Source: Hormiphora californensis (lineage: Eukaryota; Ctenophora; Tentaculata; Cydippida; Pleurobrachiidae). Taken from it: a stretch of 64,000 bases of DNA. The notes beneath the pieces are model-generated. The model saw only the letters and a list, made by a program, of their open reading frames with translations. It did not search any database and was not told the origin of the DNA. The stretch covers positions 1,077,356-1,141,355 of the forward strand of contig CM035358.1 of NCBI GenBank assembly GCA_020137815.1, written 5' to 3'. The position numbers were made by a program, and so were the translations under genes. Of this stretch, positions 27,301 to 36,300 are shown in pieces (within the stretch, counting starts at the first letter, position 1; each line of letters opens with the position of its first letter).

Positions 27301-30300
27301 GTGACAACTTCAAAAAATCCGACTTTATGTTATAGTGACACAAAAAGGAGCCAACTTGTTACCCAACAAGTCATGCTGGTCCAACATTGTTAGATCTCTT
27401 CTAACCAGCTGCTTTCGTAATTAGAGTTGTTCAAACTAGTGCATGACTCAACTCGTAGTAACCTGACTATTCCCGGAGCAGGAACGGCAGAGTGTGTTGA
27501 CCTTGGTGACGGTGGATTTGAGTGTAAATGCAGCAGTGGGTGGACTGGGGCACACTGTGAAACTGCTCTGACGCCCTGCGACGTGGTAAGCTGTGAACTA
27601 GAATTGCCTTGGTCGACCCCCCCCCTTCCCAAAACAAAACTAGCCGGGGTAACGTAACTGATCTGAAGTTGTATGATTCTCAAATTCAATTTGAGTCAGA
27701 CTTGTCAGTACCCAGCAAATTATTCCTATTATAATAATATTTTCCCTCCCCAACAGACAGATTGTGGAGAGAATAAGATATGTGTGGGAGAAGGGGATTG
27801 TGTCTGTGCCTATCCGGCTGTGGCTGATGATTCGGGAGAGTGTTCTACAGATGTCCAACCTACTGGGTACTGCCTCAAGTCGTCTTACAGCAGTCTAGTA
27901 TTTGCCAATGGGTAAGTGGGAAACATATTCAATTGGTAACTTGAAATTGCACTCTAATTTTCTTCTAGTTCTACCTATAGTAAATTTGTAGGTTGTTAAT
28001 GTTTGTTGATGTTCTATGATTATCAGTACTTATATGGGCGTGATGTCTAGTTTAACTTATTCTTACAGGGCCATTAATGAATTTGATCTGCGGTTTATGT
28101 TCCATGCTGATTCCACCCACTATACAAACAAAAATAACTCTGCTGGATACACCTTAGTATCAGTAATGGTATACAATGTCATCCTGCCTATCATGCTGTA
28201 CCCTGACTCCCTGTAAGTAACGACATGATGCATGACTAGCTATGGTAGCCCATAAAATACCCTTTCTTGATAGAGCTAGCTCCTATAATTGTACACGGTA
28301 TCAAAGAGTAAACGTTGATTTGGTTCTATATTCGGCCCTATATCATTATATATTATATATAATTGGTGTAAAGTAGGGACTGCCGATACGGGTGTGTTTG
28401 GAAAGGGACGTTCTTGGGGTGGTTTCGTGACACGTATGGGGCGTACCCGTCAGCTAGAGCGTAAAGGCGAAAGTAAACACGTTGTCTTTTATTTTGTGAA
28501 TGTAAAAGTAACGGTAAAGGATTGTTACAGTTCAGTTGACTAAGAGAACACACGCTTTTGAAAGTTGCTTCGCTCCGACAAAAGAAAACTCACTCTCAAA
28601 ACATCAATCGCTCTTCTCTCTCAGATCTCAGAAAACGCGCGCGCGTGTCACCAAAGCGACACACACGCGCGCGCGAAGATGCTGTGCTTTTAATAGAACT
28701 CAGCGTCAAAACAAGCACCTTCGCGATAGGACACAGACACAAACACACATTCTCGCACACACAAACACACAGGGCTGGCCCAGTTCTGCACCATTCCATC
28801 AAGGACAAAAAGCGCCGTTGCCACCGACTCCTTTGAGCCGGTGACACGGTGTCCTCGACAGAATAGCCCAGAACTGTACCATGAGCACGGGACGATGAAA
28901 ATAAACGAATATCGAGAAAGAGTACACATGACTTACAAGATACACTCTACAAGGAGTTACGTTAACGGTAAAAATAATTCATTAAAAATACTGTGTAGAA
29001 TAATAAAATCGGACCATAGCATACCCGGGTAATAAATTAAGATCATTAAAAGCTTCACATTTTGTGAATACAAACATGTTCATGGTCAGTAATACACTGT
29101 ATAAAATATTACAATTTGTTTCTTTTTCTGTTTCTCTTTCTCAGAGAAATTCTCGCTTTAAACAATGATTTCACGATGAAGGTAAGGAAGAAAGGTCTCT
29201 GAAGTTCCAATTAAAAGGGGGCATTGCTGTTCACGTTGCACCATGTTGGCCGATACCGTCCACCCCAGGAACACGATGTCAAAGGATGGCGCACAGGTTG
29301 ATGGAAAATTGATGATGAGATCTGGATCGGACACCGGTCTGTTTCACTCTTCTCAAGCGAGTTTCTCAGGGGGTAATCAACCTTCAGCGACAGCCGGTTC
29401 CTGACAAAACCATTGATCTCAACCAATAGATCACGGCTTCTCTTCACCTCCTTATCATGTCTCAAGGAAGCAAAATATCGCATTTTCACACTTCACATGA
29501 ACTGTTCACCGGTATCGCAGATTGGTAGCTGCAATGTATCGTTAGGTAGCACATTTACCCTTGTCATCAGGTTTCAGTTTGTTTCTGGATCATCAAAACA
29601 TATCAACAGATAGAGGTCAGTTGTATGGTTGCTGTTGTCGAGAACTCTCAACTTGGTTGGGGATTATAAAAATAAATCCAAAAGGATTTTAACGGGTTGT
29701 CGAGTACACTCAACTTAGTTGTTAAAATAAAATCGAAATCCAAGAGGATTTGATGGGTTGTCGAGTACACTCAACTTGGTTGGGGTTATAAAAATAAATC
29801 CAAAAGGATTTTAACGGGTTGTCGAGTACACTCAACTTAGTTGTTAAAATAAAATCGAAATCCAAGAGGATTTGATGGGTTGTCGAGTACACTCAACTTG
29901 GTTGGGGTTATAAAAATAAATCCAAAAGGATTTTAACGGTTTGTCGAGTATTCTCAACTTATTAGTGTAAAACACTGTTTAAATGTAGAGGGAGATCAGA
30001 AGATCTTAACTTCCGGAACAGATGAGCCTCAATGTGGAGTCGAAGATGTTCAGGCATAGCAGCAGTCAGTGTTGGGGAGTGGCGAAATCTCGTGCACTGA
30101 GTAGGAACACACTTCACATTCGACCACATGACAACTAACCCCTGAATCGGTCAGGTGGTTTGACATGAGCTCGAAGCCTGATTCTCCGGTCATTTCCTCC
30201 TGTAACTGGCGGAGAGGTTTGGTCTGGAGAAGGTGTTTCCGCTGTATCATGGTCATCTTCGGGTTGCTCTGGTGTTGGAGAAGATGTTTCCGCTGTATCA

Positions 30301-33300
30301 TGGTCATCTTCGGGTTGCTCTGGTGATGGAGAAGATGTTTCCACTATCTTTTGATCAGCTTCGGGTTTCTCTGGTGTTGGCACGATTTCAACTGAAGTTT
30401 CGTTACAATCCTGGTGATCTGCATTTGCATGCTGAACTAGAACTGGCATCATTGGTGGGTTTGATTCGGTTTCCTTCAGTTTCTCCGAATTTTTACACTC
30501 TACCGTTTTGCCGTTGCGTGCAAATAACTTCAACTTTCCCACACCAATAACCTTGTCTCCTACGCTCATCTTCACTCTGTAGAGGTAGGGGCTGAGCACT
30601 TGGCTCACTGGAAAAGGTCCACTGAATCTAGGCCCAAATTTATGTACTGGGCACGGGATTTTTACCAAAACTTGATCTCCAATTGCAAGCTCCGGGTCAT
30701 TTAGTCTCTTGTTGAATTGCTTTTTGGCCGCTATTAGGTCTTCATCCACGTTCTGCCTGATTTTGTAACTCAAGTTACAGATTTCTCGGTAGCGGTTGTA
30801 GACGGACGCTGGAATGCCCATCTGTGGAGTCTTATCCTTTTTATCCATGGGTCGGCGAAGATGTAACGCATCAGGCATGTTTGGTTCTGTGCCAAATACA
30901 ATCCTGTGTGCCGTGAAGCCTGTTCTTCTGGATCTGGTGTTGTTTAGCTTGAAACACACTTGGTCAAGATGCAAGTCCCAATCTTTAGGGTTGGATTCAA
31001 ACAGGGTTGCTCTGAGGATTCGATCAATCTTTTTGTTGCTATTTTCAGCACGTCCAGTACTGCGGGCTGAATAAGCTTGGCCGTGTTGAACTTTCACGTT
31101 TAGCTTTTCGAAGAAATCCTTGAATTCTTTGCCGTTGAAGTTTTGATGTTGATCACAGATTATTTCTCTCGGCCAACCAAATTTCCAGATCCAATGAGCG
31201 AGAATTTTCTCACGGCTCTCAACGGATGTTTGGGTCTTCGTAGGCACTGCAACTAGAAAGTTTGAATAAACGTCTGTAATTGTTAGGACGTTCTTGTTGC
31301 CTCTTATCGTCGATCCACGGGCTTCTGGAACGATATGATCGATTACAATAACGGCGTTGAACTCGTGACACACAAATGTGGCCATCTCGGCTTGGAAGGT
31401 CTGTTGACGCTGTTTGTTTGAGGCACAATTTACACACTGACCGATGTATAGTCCGACTTGTTTGGGCTGGGCCGGCCAGTAAAAGTTTCTTCGTAGGTGA
31501 TCAACTGTTGCACTGACTCCGGCGTGACCTGTGTGGAAGTCATGAGCCTGTCTGATAAGCTCTTCTCGCTCCTTCATAGGTACCACGATCAGCCAGTTGG
31601 AATCATTTGTCTTTATATCGAGCCATTTTCTTTGCAAAACACCATCCTCTAACCGGAGCAGCTGGTATTGTTTCCACAAAGACTCTAGATCAGGTGGGGC
31701 CCTGTTGGCTTGTACCACTTGTCTATTCCCGTCACTCACCCATTTTCTCACTAATTTTAGAATGTCATCTTGCTCCTGGGCAGTTTCCCATTCAGTCCAT
31801 GTCTTTCCTGCTACGGGGATATCTACCCCGTTTTGCTGGATCGATGCGCATAAACAATGAATCTCCTGCTCATATGACCATTCTTTTCTTCTTCTTCGTT
31901 ATTTTCAGTCATGACTTTTTCTGGACAGGTGCTTATTTCTTCACAGCTCACCAAATCGTTGAGTATTTTACAAAGGCCTAGAGTTTCTTCAGAGCCAATA
32001 CTCTCATGTTGCGGGTGGCTGTCTTCATCTGATTGGGTGGGTGGCTTGTCTTCATTACTGAAGTATTCATATTCCGTGACGTACGATGCTGCAGGAAACT
32101 GAGTGCTCTTTATGAGAAAAACTTCGCACTCGCTCACACTGTTAACTCGTATTGTCGACAGAGATATGTCTTCAGAGGAATCTTCAGTAGACATGTACGT
32201 TCCTGTATCCACGCTGCTACTCGAGCAGTCTTCATGGTTGGACTCTGTGTCTGCTTCGGACTCTGTGGAGTTGTGACGATCCTCAGGTATCTTTCGGATG
32301 ACATCTTGTTGCATCTCTTCGTTGTTTCTATCACATAGATTTACAACCTTGACAACTTTAGTCAAATCTTCATGGGTCTGAGGTGTCGTCTGTGTTTCGG
32401 CTTCGATCTTGGTTGGCGGCAGGCTGAACCTTGACAGCCAATCACAAATCTTGTTTTCCGGGCCACTTAAATGCTGGAGTTTGAAGTTGAACTCGGCTAA
32501 CTTCATAACTTTCTTGGTTACCGCGTTGTCTGGCTTCGTGAACAGGGTACCTTCGGCTTTTACCAAGGATAAACAGTCTGTTATGACGACAAACTGTTTC
32601 ACGTTATAAAGATATATGGTCCAGTGCTGGATTGCTGCGAACAGAGCCTCGAACTCCAGCTTCGTCTGTCCCCGTGCTCTCTTGTACTCGGGGAGAGCTC
32701 GGCTGTAGTAAGCGACAATCCTTCGTTCTCTACCACCTTCAGGTGTATCCAATTCCTGGGATAGGGAGGCGCCTAAACCTTTCTCACTGGCATCTAGTGT
32801 GACCTCGTAGGAGCTGTAAGGATCTTCTGGATTTGGTATTGCAAGCTGTGTACTTTCCGCGACGAGCTGCTTCAGCTTGGCGTACGCTTCACTACACTCT
32901 TTGGTCCATTTGAACTTGCACTCCTTTCCCCCGCGTATAGAAGCGAATATTGGCTTACTGATAGAACTGTAGGCTGGAATCCACTTTCTCACATAGTTCA
33001 GGGCACCCATTGCTTGCATGACCTCTTTCTTTGATTCAGGCTCACGGAGTGCTAGGAGGTCAGCTACACGGTCTTCAGTGATACTTATACCGCCACCGCT
33101 GACACGAACTCCAACGAAATCAACTGCATCTCTCATCAGCTGACTTTTGTCGGGTGAAATCTTGAGGTTCGCACCATACAATCTGGACAGAAGCCGTTCC
33201 AACCGATCAAGGTGCTGGTCAGCTGTGACAGAAGATAGGAGGAGGTCGTCCACAAATTGGACAACTTGTTCTATCGGGAGAGATCCGAGCAGACGATTCA

Positions 33301-36300
33301 TCATATCACAGAAAGATGGTCCGGATGATCGATGTCCCATCACTGTCTTCGAGAATGCGTACTGGGTGTTCTTATACAAGAAGGCAGTGATCTGTTTCGA
33401 GGATTCATCATAGGGAAGCTGCCAGTATCCTCGGGTAAGGTCAAAAGAGGAGAATATCTTGTCCTGGCCGATTTTATCCAAGACATGATCCAAATGAGCC
33501 AATGGGAAGTTTGCTGGCATACACATCTTGTTCACGTTCCTTAGGTCGCACACAAGCCTGTAACGCTGAGGCTGCCCTTTAGGTGTTTTCTTTCGTACCA
33601 GGAATGTTGGTGAGTTCCAATCTGACCGTTGCGGAAGGATCTCCACCACATTCGTTTTCACCATCTCATCGATTGTTTTCTGCATCTCCCCCTCAAGCTT
33701 GTATGGGCAAGGGAATGGAGGGGTCCACTGAGGTGTAGCCCCTTCCTTCAACTTGATCGTAGCTTTGTACATATTGCAGGAACCGAGATCATACTCATCG
33801 TATGCAAAACAATCCCTGTGCTCCCAAATGATGTCTTGTAGGTCTTGAGCCTGTTGTTTCGTGAGGTTTCTGGATGCAGTTTTTACTTTTAGACGCTCGA
33901 ATAGCTCTTCCTTTGTCCATTTCTCGACTTCCGGTTCCTCAGACTCACGGAGAAATTGGATTCGGTCTTCCCATTCCACTCTAGAATAAGGGTCGTACCC
34001 TGGCACTGGGCGGAATTTAGCGGCTTTATCACCCCTTCGGAGGGTTATCGGCTCCTCGCTAAAGTTCAAAACTCTCATGGGAATGTCTCCTTCCATAGCT
34101 TCGGCAATTGCGTCACCAATGAGTAGGCCATTATTTTTCCGTGACCAATCAGTTGAGACAAGACCGATCGTATCACCTAGACAATCATCCTTCAGGGATC
34201 CTACGACATACCCCATAGTGTGAGGTGGTATTGTGGTAGTTTCTCCCCACCTTATCTGGAGAATCTTCTTGGTGCTTCTTGGTCTTGGCAGGAAAGGTAC
34301 TGGTTCACCATTTGGGACTCTTAGTTCAGCGTTCGTATAGTCTAAGGCGGCTCCTGTGCTACGACAGAACGGGTCACCTAATAGAATATCTGTATCCATT
34401 CCTTCGCACACCACGAAGTTGACCAGATTAATGGTGGCTCCTCCGACTATCATATTCAAGGAGATGGCGCCTCTGCAAGGTATCCGATTTCCGCTGAAAT
34501 CTCTCAACTTTCTCTGTGTCTCACAGATCTCAGACACTAGCCCGTACTTACATACAGTTGTCCAGTCAATAAGGTTAACTTGGCTTCCTGTATCGATGAA
34601 CATGCGCACCGGGTGTTTAGTTTGATCCTCACACCATGCTGGGCCATGGATGAGTCCGTTTACAATAATTTCTTGAGATTTCCGTATTTCTTCTCCGGAG
34701 AGGGCTTTCACTTTCGCTGCCTTGCTCCTCTTGTTTCTCTTTTTCTTCCGTTCGGTATCGTCCTCATTGTTGCCCTCGACCTCAACCACTGCTGAACTAT
34801 CGACTATTTCATTTTTCTCATCGCTCACGTCAGTGTGGGATTGATTCTTCTCCTGCTTTCGGATGACCACTTTTTCCGTTTTCTTTGTTCTTGGGGAAGA
34901 CTTAGGAGTGATTACGAGTTCCTTTGAGTCCACATCAGATGCTGTGGAAAGACCTTTATCATTCTCATCGGGTGCTACTTCGGTACCCGCTACAGCTTGT
35001 GTACTGTTTAAAGATGTTGCTGTATCTCCTTCTTCCTCTCTAGGATACACCTTGTCTGATCGTGGTGAATCCCAGACGCATTTTACCGGCACAGATTCGG
35101 GTGTGGTCACCCTGTTTTCCTCGATTTCCTTCTTCTGTGCCGGGGTCACTGTCCGCTCAATTAATTGGCGCGGCCGGAGTTCTGGTGTGTGTCCGCGTTG
35201 TGAAAATCTCCGACCGCTCTCTCGTTTAACTGCCATCCTCGGTTCTGGCAATTTCTGCTGAGGTGTCCATTCTGATGACAAACATAGCATAGACCGTTGG
35301 CTCGATCATGTTCTCTCGTTCCAGGCACTGACGATGTGGCTTGTCTTCTGTTACCAGTTGTGAATGTCTGGGGTCGGAAGTTCATGGTCTGCTGATTCTG
35401 CATCGGGTTAACATCGGTTTGGATAGTGCTCGCTAGCACGGGACAGTTTCTGGCTTCATGTAGGTCTTGACCACATATTTGGCAAGTTATCTTGAACCTA
35501 CAGTTTGCTTCCGTGTGGTTCGTCTTCTTACAGAACTTGCACGGATTCCAACTCTTTCTCTGGTAAGGCTGGTTTTGGCTCATTCGTCCGTCACTCCGAA
35601 TTGCATAAACAGTGGCTCCATAATCAGCACCGCCTCTCTTGAAGATTTTGTTCTGCGTCGCTGCTCTCTCAGCTTCTGCAACCAGAGTTTCAAAAGCGAC
35701 GTCCTGTTTCTTCCAGTCACAGACATCCTTAGCAACATCACGGTCATGAAGACCATCTTGTAGAGCGTCTATCTTGTTTGCGTTCACACGATCATCGGAC
35801 TCACCTGGGAACGCAAGCTCTGCTGCCCGATGGATTCTCTCTGCAAAGTCAGATACCGACTCGTGTTCATCCTGTTTAATGTCCTTCAGTTCTAAACGAT
35901 TTGTCTCAGCAATGGCAGCGTCATTCAGGATAGCATCACGGATGAATTGTAGCAACTTGTGTGGATTGGCCATTTCTTCTTGGCTGAATTTCAGACGGCG
36001 TATCCGATCATAGGTGGCATCGCACTTTAAGCAGTTAAGTAGGATTCCACGCACATCCTGAGGGTTCTCGGTCGCCATTGACAGATAATCTTCAAATCTC
36101 TTCAGGTACGATTTCAGACTATTCCCTTCCTTGAACTTTGGTGGTTTTATTCCGGAGGGAGGGGTTCTGTATCTGTTTTGGTCGACTTGAGTTGGTTGGA
36201 CGTTCCGTTGATCTGCTACTGGTCGACTTGCTGGAACTACCACGGGGTTTCTGGGCACGTTTGGGTTGTTAGATGACGTGCTTCGGCAACTCAGAGCTCT

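Noticed and set aside
28794-30134. Possible env gene of the Gypsy element
   Set aside because: No long frame, signal peptide or membrane segment on the element strand; the region holds 61-bp repeats.
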